A program made the position numbers and the translations under genes. From JBHIET01 sp046760785 (GTDB lineage Bacteria > Chloroflexota > Anaerolineae > B4-G1), in the NCBI GenBank assembly GCA_046760785.1, contig JBHIET010000093.1, forward strand, positions 1 to 11,927: 11,927 nucleotides of DNA, read 5' to 3'. The notes beneath the pieces are model-generated. The model ran no database searches. It had not been told where the DNA came from and saw only the letters and a list, made by a program, of their open reading frames with translations. Positions 9,601 through 11,927 of the stretch are shown here, piece after piece. Within the stretch, counting starts at the first letter, position 1, and the number at the start of each line of letters is the position of its first letter.

Positions 9601-11927
9601 CCTATGACGTGCTGGACAACCTGACCGGCGTGACCGACATGCTGGGGAACGTCACCCAGATGACGTACGACCCCCTGGGCCGCAAGACCTGGATGCGCGA
9701 CCCGGATATGGGGGAGTGGAGCTATGGCTACGACGCGGTGGGCAACCTGATCACGCAGACCGACGCGCTTTCGCGGACGATCACCTTCGAGTACGACGAT
9801 CTGAACCGGTTGACGAGCAAGCAGGAGGCAGGAGGCGGGACACTGGCCGAGTACAGGTACGACGAATCCGGCCACGGATACTCCATCGGCCAACGCACCT
9901 CGATGAGCTACACTTCGACTTTACTCGGTGCAGGCCCCGGCGGCTCGACCTCCTACACCTACGACGCGCGCGGGCGTGTTACCCAGGAGACGCGCACCTT
10001 TGCGGGACTGGGCGACTATGTCACCGCTTACACCTACGACGCGCTGGACCGGGTGGTGACGATGACCTACCCTGATGGCGAAGTGGTGGAGCAGAGCTAC
10101 GACAGTCGCGGGCTGCCGGATACGCTCTCCAGCTCACTGGGGGAGACGTTTGTGAGTGGCACGACCTACAACCCGTTGGGCCAGATGACGCAGATGGGGC
10201 TGGGCAACGGGTTGAGCGTGAGCCACGACTATTACACCGCCCGCCAGGGTAACAACCGGCTGCGGCAGATCCTCATCCCCGGCCTGCTTGACCTGAGCTA
10301 CAGCTACGACGACGTGGGGAACGTGACCTCGATCGTAGACCACCGGGCTCCCGGCGGAACGCAGACGCAGGTGTTTGGCTACGACGCGCTGGACCGGCTC
10401 ATCGCTGCCTCGGCGACGGGTGGCAGCGCGGGGACCTACGACCACACCTACGAGTACAACCCCATCGGCAACATCACCCAAATCACGGAGCACGGAACAC
10501 GCAATACGCAATACGAGTATAACGGCAGCGGGTACCCCCATCCTCAACCCCACGCCGTGACTGGCCTTTCAGACGGCTCCCATTTCGAGTACGACGCCAA
10601 CGGGAATATGGTGCTGCGGGTGGAGATCAGCGGCACGCAAGTCATCACCTACGAGCAGGAGTTCGACCTGGAGAACCGGCTGGTGGCCGTCACCGCGACC
10701 ACAGGGTTGACCCAGAGCGTGACCCGCTTCGGCTACGACGGGGATGGGGCGCGGGTGTGGCAGGCCACGGAGGAGGGGACGACGATCTACGTGGGCGAGT
10801 ACTACGAGGAGTTCATCCCCGGCCTGAGTGTGGACGAGTGGCTACCGGAGGGTGGAACGGCGATGCTGGAGGGTGGACGCGGCGTGGCGGCGGGAGCGGC
10901 AGCCGAAGGATCTGCAGGAGGCTGGGAGCGGCGTATACCAGGGCTGGCAGCGCCAATGGTGCACACACTCGCCGATTTGGTGGGAGGCAATTTCCCGATC
11001 ACCACGCAGTCTGATCATCAACTTCGTCCTGCGCTGGCGTACAACCCGGACGACAACCAGTTCCTGGCCGTGTGGGATGCCGCCGGTAGTATCTCAGGGC
11101 GGCGCGTATCGGGGCTGAACGGGGGAGGGACGAGCGGCAGCATCTTCGACATCATCTGGTCAGATGGCTCCATCCACTTCGAGAAGCCGGCTGTGGCCTA
11201 CAACACCGCCAACCACGAGTACCTGGTAGTGTGGATGGAGGAGAACAATGCGGTCTGGGCCGTGTGCGCTAGGCGCGTCTCGAGGAGCGGCGTGCCACAA
11301 GGGAACAAGATCACCATTGCCTCTGGATTGGCAGGTAGCCCGTGGCCGGAGATCGCTTACGAGGCGGACTCGAACACTTACCTGGTGGTGTGGCATAGTA
11401 ACAGCCAGGTTTATGCGCGATTGTTGAATGGGAACGGTCAGTACCAGGGAGGCGAGTTCCTCGTCTCTCCTTCAACTCACGCTCAGAGCATATCGGCCGT
11501 AGCCGCCCGACCGGGAGAATACCTGGTTGTGTGGACCGACTATTACGATGGCCTGCGGACTATACATGGCCGGCGGGTGTCTACGGCTGGAACGCGGCAG
11601 GGCGCGGACTTTGCCATCTCGACCGGCGGCACAGGCGATTGGCAACCGGACGTGGTCTTCGGGAGCGATCGCTTTCTGATAGTCTGGCGGCGTGGTGCAG
11701 GTTGGCATCCAACCACCGGCGACATCTATGGCCGCTGGGTCTCGTCTGCCGGTGGCACGATGGGGAACGAGTTCCGCATTTCCGCTTCTGCTTCCTATGC
11801 GCGGGAATCTCCCGCCGTGTCCTATAGCCCACACGGGGCGGACTTCCTGGTCGTGTGGGAGCGAGGGACGCTGCCGCATTTGGGTAGTAGCCCGTACGAC
11901 ATTTACGGCGCGAGAGTGGCGGAGGGG
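519..11927 (+). CDS. Giant secreted SpvB/RHS-repeat protein with propeller arrays, CBM, PKD and ConA-like modules (3' end outside window)
   Basis: One uninterrupted frame of 3803 codons, open at the window edge. Order by residue: signal peptide 1-33; Pro-rich 34-69; invasin-type Ig-like 70-155; beta-rich region ending FPVVVDPLI at ~381; fourteen blades 383-1133; Thr-Pro linker 1136-1181; CBM6/35-like 1186-1324; PKD 1332-1410; two identical DUF1349-like domains 1414-1813; PKD 1818-1896; DUF11-like 1903-2018; ZU5-like 2019-2149; SpvB-like from ~2169; YD repeats ~2675-3428; junction ~3444-3487; six blades from 3488. The Sec-type signal and adhesion modules imply export and surface exposure. SpvB plus RHS recalls the TcB/TcC cocoon of Tc toxins and secreted RHS proteins. 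I see no toxin domain and no usual RHS C-terminal signature. No partner gene is in view. The gene call is very secure; the function (adhesion, glycan binding or contact-dependent interaction) is inference. Confidence 0.93.
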   Translation, partial: MNPVRRRIAIKWLHALIVVSLVLSLVPTVTWAAPPQPRPVAARPPAPQPGGQAQTGPTFDVPEPGPPARIHLAVEPTRGREGGQRHFWLAVHVMDADGLAVADGTEVQLTVQNGHLNQQTVQTENGLAVAHLWVRSDEVAVVTAVAGAAQQTLAVGGAASDEEAVLGELLPRVRRDRRMYGEQALARIAARNTVTVDGDEAATENYDRRVAFQGSGRRLTFVQRAHGREEQDLSLAFQLTDLRVGGESLLPGRGDLQTHGNWIGYRPNGQPWHMVYQVSDGAVEQFFVLEEGMPASGDLVIEGRFTTSLRPVLISDEEGVRFEAPGAERECDLAYGPARVEDADGRTILARIELTGRRLRLTVPGQWLAQAEFPVVVDPLIGPAELVSELQGEARRPAVASEGSDFLVVWDWNDDVYGQMVDSDGNPSGDLIALSQSGHSRQANVAYNPVSGEYLVTWCDWRYGWPYFGLYAQRVSSTGALLGDEIEVAPPFEYLGYWSGAKIAVSETGDSLVVWTHRNVSSGYDVYGHMLDQTGAPVGDMIAINGAAPGYQRYADVAYDDQSDSFLVVWADTYGGNVYSRRLDADGTLLGGTQTLVDTGGQDVYHSPAVASNDAGQFLVIWSQRMSGGGYDVFAVRVAAATGDVEGSVIDVDISGGTDRPPAVTAISSTEYLVIWIEDSYKISVRRVGSDGSLPGTPLVYVDNRGYTLAVAYGDGQSLAVWEDHDVAGQWIVIGQRISNTDTAIGDLIYVSPYFTVREHVDLAYHPQTDEYLLAWDQAYGFPHEDVFVQRVNQQGQPLGDAVNLTDDADAAQESPRMAVGAEGYLAVWQDWRNESTTGVDIYGHLLDGSGHLSGTLVAICTTAGDQWSPDAAYNPQRDEYLVAWEDCRDPDDCEVFFQIVGSDGSLKLATPGSILVEGHQGYPRIAYNPDEDVYLVVFYDSRPGNQSADLFGQIINAEGSLSGDSFRVMEAPKSQYRSAVAYGSAGAVFLVVWEDPRDNHQYDIYGQIVGGTGGLVGGEFPVSLLSGSPQRYPDVAARGGDQTAEFVVVWQDRRNDDYDRDVYLQRVDGAGNLLDEPDTPEDESDPTVNLPVAVDADEYYERPAVAYDPDADVYLVAWSNRDDGGIYAQRYAPDTPTPTPTPTSMPTATPTHTPTVTPTPTPTSTPTPTPTPTPTSTPAPGGGLVQEAESGTLVGAFAIGDDGAASGGQYIHVPNGFGNRSGPDEGQRASYSFTVDTPGTYRIKAWVYAANVEDDSFFVTVDGSPSGGYLWDTLINTSYQADYVNDRGGADPVEVTLAEGQHTVIIYLREDGARLDKIELELVSTPTPPPDPDFTASPLSGVAPLTVDFTNLTTGEVSGYAWAFGDGATSVVTHPTHVYTATGVYTVSLTASGPGGSDTLTRTDYINATAPTQVECGQHSDAFDDGAFDPKWTAVNVGLADQGGEWEDGLRVTSNGSTIWGGSNSFRYVHQQVSGDFTATLKIADAPATAEYAKAGLMARADDTATSSLAMNMYLGSRQALQLAYRTGDDSPTSVTDEIGATLPVWVRLVRDASTFTYYHSTDGQNWTEDGSGSPGGMGDDVLVGLAVASYDSSKLGRAEFTEFELCQEVGGQVECGQHSDAFDDGAFDPKWTAVNVGLADQGGEWEDGLRVTSNGSTIWGGSNSFRYVHQQVSGDFTATLKIADAPATAEYAKAGLMARADDTATSSLAMNMYLGSRQALQLAYRTGDDSPTSVTDEIGATLPVWVRLVRDASTFTYYHSTDGQNWTEDGSGSPGGMGDDVLVGLAVASYDSSKLGRAEFTEFELCQEVEVAPPPAADFTASPTSGYAPLTVDFTNLTTGEVSGYAWAFGDGATSVVTHPTHVYTATGVHTVSLTASGPGGSDTLTRTNYIAVAEPISGTALALEKRVAPWLALPGEVVTYTLTVTNHSGLAVQDGVLVDYVPEPVEVLGAQGATYDPATRELRWEPVQLGPDQTLTLTARAQVKTATEMTAVQNEASFTSQALAETALATATLLVGETVTDTLTPAGGELISPDGRVRVAAPAAAVTETVVVSLTTYPAQTLGPGEMGDLLYFDLAPEMQFALPVTLTVVVSGLIDYSQWQYNQRVYLAYKVGSGQDDWEAIPNIVLDAEQPPPLVARVDHFSDWKAAAAEEQGAWQFTYDAPAVSLFSGAATYNYPLKLPPGRNGLQPQVNLSYSSRRADGLLGFQGIDAGPLGVGWSVDQMDIVRGNWGGICGAGYTCFNDEHFVLVLNGTSHDLVPEGSRYWGRFYAKDAPGLYVERHNFCDADDHAECAANPGDGSPENETGDYWSVHLPDGSVARLGYTENSEQLMSGVCPAPTGYGGEMSLRAVKRWRVDTISDTHGNSVAFTYWEFVRRHSDRWSLLQRIEYNRADDGSYLSRVDFVNNGDVDEEGVGPLYTAIQVRERGQLIREYRLTVNETTSLECGTTLERAHLDRIQVFDGSGDHSLPATTFSYVWLSNWTVKPHPCFTYPRLAQVDNGYGGSSEFSYAGDDYSHPVQCGIPGWPYLDCPGLDPRTVGQSYWVIEARTYDGVNPTPARVEYEYHGSCRGNAGSSCAGPGAKDRATLVGFGSTTERFYGYDETLITRITHNFHTDYARLGREYRARAYDSDGATLLQRRDTDWSTSPLGDTTFVHADRAATTDYSGGDAVTTRTEYDYDGYGNLTQVREYESDTATTPYRTTETSYVAGTDPWIVNLPAARIVRDGAGQPQAWSYFYYDGQPHGSPPVQGDLTRVERWQLGGPYRTSYEYDGYGNVVTQTDALGRSTTTTYDSTYHLYAVETCNPLVRCSHSEYYGVEGIGLDGGLPGQVRRVWGPNGEATATRYLYDDFGRLTTVVRPGDSPDRPTTEYEYHDGPLFRVRTRQREVSGLAGTLDSYAYYDGLGRALQTRAEAGGGQWVVSSTAYDALGRAVREYVPRLEGGSGYTAPAGDYTATTYDALGRVVRVTNPDTTHTDTFYAGWTTTVVDGNGHQRRSTSDPFGRLVRVEEFEGVYPDAALYATTVYTYDVLDNLTGVTDMLGNVTQMTYDPLGRKTWMRDPDMGEWSYGYDAVGNLITQTDALSRTITFEYDDLNRLTSKQEAGGGTLAEYRYDESGHGYSIGQRTSMSYTSTLLGAGPGGSTSYTYDARGRVTQETRTFAGLGDYVTAYTYDALDRVVTMTYPDGEVVEQSYDSRGLPDTLSSSLGETFVSGTTYNPLGQMTQMGLGNGLSVSHDYYTARQGNNRLRQILIPGLLDLSYSYDDVGNVTSIVDHRAPGGTQTQVFGYDALDRLIAASATGGSAGTYDHTYEYNPIGNITQITEHGTRNTQYEYNGSGYPHPQPHAVTGLSDGSHFEYDANGNMVLRVEISGTQVITYEQEFDLENRLVAVTATTGLTQSVTRFGYDGDGARVWQATEEGTTIYVGEYYEEFIPGLSVDEWLPEGGTAMLEGGRGVAAGAAAEGSAGGWERRIPGLAAPMVHTLADLVGGNFPITTQSDHQLRPALAYNPDDNQFLAVWDAAGSISGRRVSGLNGGGTSGSIFDIIWSDGSIHFEKPAVAYNTANHEYLVVWMEENNAVWAVCARRVSRSGVPQGNKITIASGLAGSPWPEIAYEADSNTYLVVWHSNSQVYARLLNGNGQYQGGEFLVSPSTHAQSISAVAARPGEYLVVWTDYYDGLRTIHGRRVSTAGTRQGADFAISTGGTGDWQPDVVFGSDRFLIVWRRGAGWHPTTGDIYGRWVSSAGGTMGNEFRISASASYARESPAVSYSPHGADFLVVWERGTLPHLGSSPYDIYGARVAEG
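726..983 (+). other. Invasin-type bacterial Ig-like (Big_1-like) domain
   Basis: Residues 70-155. The pattern V-x-D-A-D-G-L-A-V-A-D-G-T-E-V-x-L-T-V-x-N-G, then T-x-N-G-L-A-V-A-x-L, then V-V-T-A-V-A-G matches the strand and turn landmarks of Big_1 domains of intimin/invasin-like adhesins. These are extracellular spacer or adhesion modules. The assignment is by eye. Confidence 0.6.
990..1661 (+). other. Beta-rich region ending in FPVVVDPLI
   Basis: Residues ~158-381. It includes a charged stretch (RVRRDRRMYGEQ) and a run of short beta-type segments. It ends with YGPARVEDADGR, then LTGRRLRLTVPGQWL and AEFPVVVDPLI. A 'v-DA-G…YP-v-v-DP' ending is familiar from the front of many secreted repeat proteins with RHS or propeller arrays. 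I do not recognise a named family with certainty; it is probably a beta-sandwich that leads into the propeller. Confidence 0.45.
1665..3917 (+). repeat. N-terminal array of 14 'YLVVW…DIYGQRV' propeller-type blades
   Basis: Fourteen copies of a [YFS]-L-[VA]-[VAIT]-W core (copy 11 ends in Phe, copy 13 is FVVVW). Cores start at 1734, 1878, 2049, 2214, 2370, 2532, 2670, 2832, 2991, 3159, 3321, 3486, 3657 and 3861; spacing is 138-204 bp, about 54 residues. A typical unit is A-V-A-Y-[ND]-P, then the core, then D-x-Y-G-Q-R-V, then a G-x-x-L-G-x turn. The unit length and aromatic core fit a beta-propeller blade, and fourteen units would make two seven-bladed propellers. The repeat family is not one I can name. 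Copies are diverged at DNA level. Confidence 0.75.
3924..4061 (+). other. Thr-Pro-rich linker
   Basis: About 46 residues made almost wholly of Thr and Pro with a few Ser, Ala, Met, His and Val (TPTPTPTSMPTATP and similar). It is an extended, probably flexible or O-glycosylated spacer, common between modules of secreted enzymes and adhesins, especially in Chloroflexota. It separates the propeller block from the carbohydrate-binding-type block and may mark an ancestral fusion point. The ACNCCN codon bias makes the DNA low-complexity. Confidence 0.9.
4074..4490 (+). other. CBM6/CBM35-like carbohydrate-binding domain
   Basis: Residues 1186-1324. It opens V-Q-E-A-E-S-G-T-L and continues with A-A-S-G-G-Q-Y-I-H-V-P, then Y-S-F-T-V-x-x-P-G-T-Y-R-I-K-A-W-V, a D-S-F-F-V-T-V-D-G strand, and an ending of G-Q-H-T-V-I-I-Y-L-R-E-D-G-A-R-L-D-K-I-E-L. 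These are the landmarks of the CBM6/35 galactose-binding-like fold (E-A-E start, D-K-I-E-L end). The ligand cannot be told from sequence. Third positions here are less GC-biased than in the propeller block. Confidence 0.7.
4512..4748 (+). other. PKD domain, copy 1
   Basis: Residues 1332-1410. It carries the classic F-T-A-S-P start, then A-P-L-T-V-D-F-T-N-L-T, Y-A-W-A-F-G-D-G (the PKD W-x-F-G-D-G signature), H-V-Y-T-A-T-G-V-Y-T-V-S-L-T-A, and an N-x-D-Y-I-type ending. It is an extracellular Ig-like spacer module. Bases 4548-4739 align without gaps to the second PKD copy at a 1458-bp offset. Confidence 0.9.
4758..5350 (+). repeat. 593-bp perfect direct repeat, copy 1 (ConA-like/DUF1349-like domain)
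   Basis: This segment is identical base for base to 5358-5950. It encodes a 200-residue in-frame unit that resembles the concanavalin-like DUF1349 domain: F-D-D-G-x-F-D-P-K-W near the start, then G-D-F-T-A-T-L-K-I, A-K-A-G-L-M-A-R-A-D, V-W-V-R-L-V-R, H-S-T-D-G-Q-N-W-T-E, and V-G-L-A-V-A-S-Y before an A-E-F-T-E-F-E-L end. A Cys near the start (VECGQ) and one at the end (ELCQE) may form a disulfide. Such domains are beta-sandwich accessory modules, often glycan-binding. The family call is by eye. Confidence 0.85.
5358..5950 (+). repeat. 593-bp perfect direct repeat, copy 2 (ConA-like/DUF1349-like domain)
   Basis: This is the second copy, exactly 600 bp downstream of the first; only the 7 bases at 5351-5357 separate them. 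No synonymous difference was found when the two copies were compared line by line. It has the same domain content and Cys pair as copy 1. The second PKD follows after a short Pro/Ala stretch. Such identity means very recent duplication, gene conversion or an assembly artefact. Confidence 0.9.
5970..6206 (+). other. PKD domain, copy 2
   Basis: Residues 1818-1896, with the same Y-A-W-A-F-G-D-G signature and overall sequence as the first PKD. Over the aligned ~192 bp there are about ten base differences. Nearly all lie in the downstream half; the first ~120 bp differ at one base. It closes the PKD–X–X–PKD block. Confidence 0.9.
6225..6572 (+). other. DUF11-like (conserved repeat) domain
   Basis: Residues 1903-2018. 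It reads L-A-L-E-K-R-V-A-P…P-G-E-V-V-T-Y-T-L-T-V-T-N-H-S-G, then V-L-V-D-Y-V-P-E-P-V-E, then L-R-W-E-P-V-Q-L-G-P-D-Q-T-L-T-L-T-A and V-Q-N-E-A-S-F. These are the standard DUF11 landmarks ('pG-vtYt-tvtN', 'lp-g-tlt-t-tv-v', 'n-a-v'). DUF11 is a beta-sandwich surface spacer module. Confidence 0.8.
6573..6965 (+). other. ZU5-like beta domain
   Basis: Residues 2019-2149. It contains P-A-G-G-E-L-I-S-P-D-G-R-V-R-V-A-A-P-A-A-A-V and two strand-like segments (V-V-V-S-L-T-T-Y; L-P-V-T-L-T-V-V-V), then V-Y-L-A-Y-K and W-E-A-I-P, and ends V-D-H-F-S-D-W. This resembles the 'GG-l-spdG-v-v-vPagAv' pattern of ZU5-type domains that often precede SpvB–RHS regions in secreted bacterial proteins. Family assignment is tentative. 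Confidence 0.5.
7023..7980 (+). other. SpvB/TcB-like N-terminal domain
   Basis: From residue ~2169: A-T-Y-N-Y-P-L-K-L-P-P-G-R-N-G-L-Q-P, then V-N-L-S-Y-S-S-R, G-L-L-G-F and P-L-G-V-G-W-S-V. This is the hallmark of the SpvB/TcB N-terminal region ('Y-yPi-lPpG-nGlqP-l-lsYnS…lGvGW'). It continues through a D-Y-W-S-V-H-L-P-D-G-S-V segment and D-T-H-G-N-S-V-A-F-T-Y. In Tc toxins this region forms the front of the RHS cocoon. The segment is unusually Cys-rich for this protein, which fits disulfides outside the cell. The end boundary is approximate. Confidence 0.75.
7981..8540 (+). other. Connector between SpvB-like and YD-repeat regions
   Basis: This stretch opens R-L-A-Q-V-D-N-G-Y-G-G-S-S-E-F-S-Y, a wording usual between SpvB and RHS parts. 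It carries three Cys-containing loops (near 8090, 8115 and 8230-8260) and a L-V-G-F-G-S-T-T-E-R segment similar to 'G-F-v' motifs of TcB/SpvB-type proteins. It probably continues the beta-sheet wall of the RHS shell. No separate domain family is recognised. Confidence 0.45.
8541..10800 (+). repeat. RHS/YD-repeat array (about 20 units)
   Basis: Units of the form [YF]-x-Y-[DN]-x-x-[GN]-[RN]-[LV] recur. Examples are at 8553 (YDYDGYGN), 8829 (YEYDGYGN, then QTDALGR), 9060, 9216, 9297, 9396, 9597, 9663, 9723, 9786, 9954, 10029, 10098, 10161, 10302, 10374, 10449, 10587 and 10731. In known structures such repeats coil into a hollow beta shell that can enclose a cargo domain. The array ends with F-G-Y-D-G-D-G-A-R-V-W and a G-E-Y-Y-E-E-F-I-P-G strand. 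The usual next elements (D-H-L-G-S and the D-P-x-G core end) are absent. Confidence 0.9.
10490..10517 (+). repeat. Short heptamer tandem (ACGCAAT)n inside the YD array
   Basis: ACGCAATACGCAATACG is two and a half copies of ACGCAAT. It encodes G-T-R-N-T-Q-Y between two YD units and is more AT-rich than its surroundings. I recall similar CGCAATA-type tandems as interspersed repeats in some environmental genomes, but only one locus is visible here. Confidence 0.4.
10850..10979 (+). other. Gly/Ala-rich junction replacing the RHS C-terminal core
   Basis: Residues ~3444-3487, rich in Gly, Ala and Arg (E-G-G-T-A-M-L-E-G-G-R-G-V-A-A-G-A-A-A), then R-R-I-P-G-L-A-A-P-M-V-H-T-L-A-D-L. The frame is intact and neither other frame restores an RHS core end, so it is not a simple frameshift. 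It joins the YD array to the C-terminal blades. It may be a linker, a recombination joint or a misassembly point. Confidence 0.55.
10980..11927 (+). repeat. C-terminal array of 'YLVVW' propeller-type blades (six visible, cut by window edge)
   Basis: Cores start at 11061 (FLAVW), 11220, 11379, 11520 (YLVVW), 11673 (FLIVW) and 11844 (FLVVW), spaced 141-171 bp. They have the same A-x-A-Y-N-x lead and D-I-Y-G-x-[RW]-V follow-up as the N-terminal array, so they are the same repeat family. Third codon positions are clearly less G/C-biased than in the N-terminal array and most of the YD region. The window ends just after the sixth D-I-Y-G-A-R-V. A seventh blade would complete a standard propeller. 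Confidence 0.75.

Noticed and set aside
6867..9893. Long minus-strand frames at 6867-7925 and 8760-9893
   Set aside because: Both lie opposite SpvB and YD-repeat coding sequence that has clear family motifs on the plus strand.
10840..10990. Frameshift at the end of the YD array
   Set aside because: The main frame stays open and reaches clear blade motifs; the other two frames give no RHS core end.

Overview
The window is dominated by one giant plus-strand gene. It starts at 519 and is still open at the last base, so at least 3803 codons are visible with no in-frame stop. I translated this frame from end to end. It encodes a secreted or surface multidomain protein built around a SpvB-like region and an RHS/YD-repeat region. 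High GC with strong G/C third positions, Thr-Pro linkers, PKD and DUF11 modules, and 'YLVVW…DIYGQRV' repeats attached to SpvB–RHS suggest an environmental Chloroflexota (Anaerolineae-like) bacterium. That assignment is inference from protein style; no marker gene is present.

Layout. Bases 1-444 hold the degenerate 3' end of an IS1-like (InsB-type) transposase. It is interrupted in frame by a 27-bp insertion carrying the dispersed repeat CCCTGAGCTTGTCGAAGGG. A short gap follows, with a good ribosome binding site (506-510) and the giant gene's ATG at 519. Protein order: signal peptide; Pro-rich stretch; invasin-type Ig-like domain; beta-rich domain ending in an FPVVVDPLI motif; fourteen ~54-residue 'YLVVW' blades (1665-3917); Thr-Pro linker (3924-4061); CBM6/35-like domain; PKD; two tandem 200-residue concanavalin-like (DUF1349-like) domains that are identical at DNA level; second PKD; DUF11-like domain; ZU5-like domain; SpvB-like domain; about 20 YD repeats; a Gly/Ala-rich junction; then a return to the same 'YLVVW' blades (six visible) up to the window edge.

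The most unusual points are: (i) the RHS region lacks the usual C-terminal RHS signature and toxin tip, and runs instead into a second propeller-type array related to the N-terminal one; (ii) a 593-bp perfect direct repeat with an exact 600-bp period, flanked by two ~95% identical PKD modules; (iii) third-position composition that drops towards mixed G/C and A/T in the C-terminal array and some inner modules, suggesting mosaic assembly; (iv) the repeat-interrupted transposase remnant just upstream.

No tRNA, rRNA, CRISPR array, terminator or second complete gene was seen. All long minus-strand reading frames are antisense shadows of the giant gene. A role in adhesion, carbohydrate binding or contact-dependent interaction is plausible from the domains but not shown.
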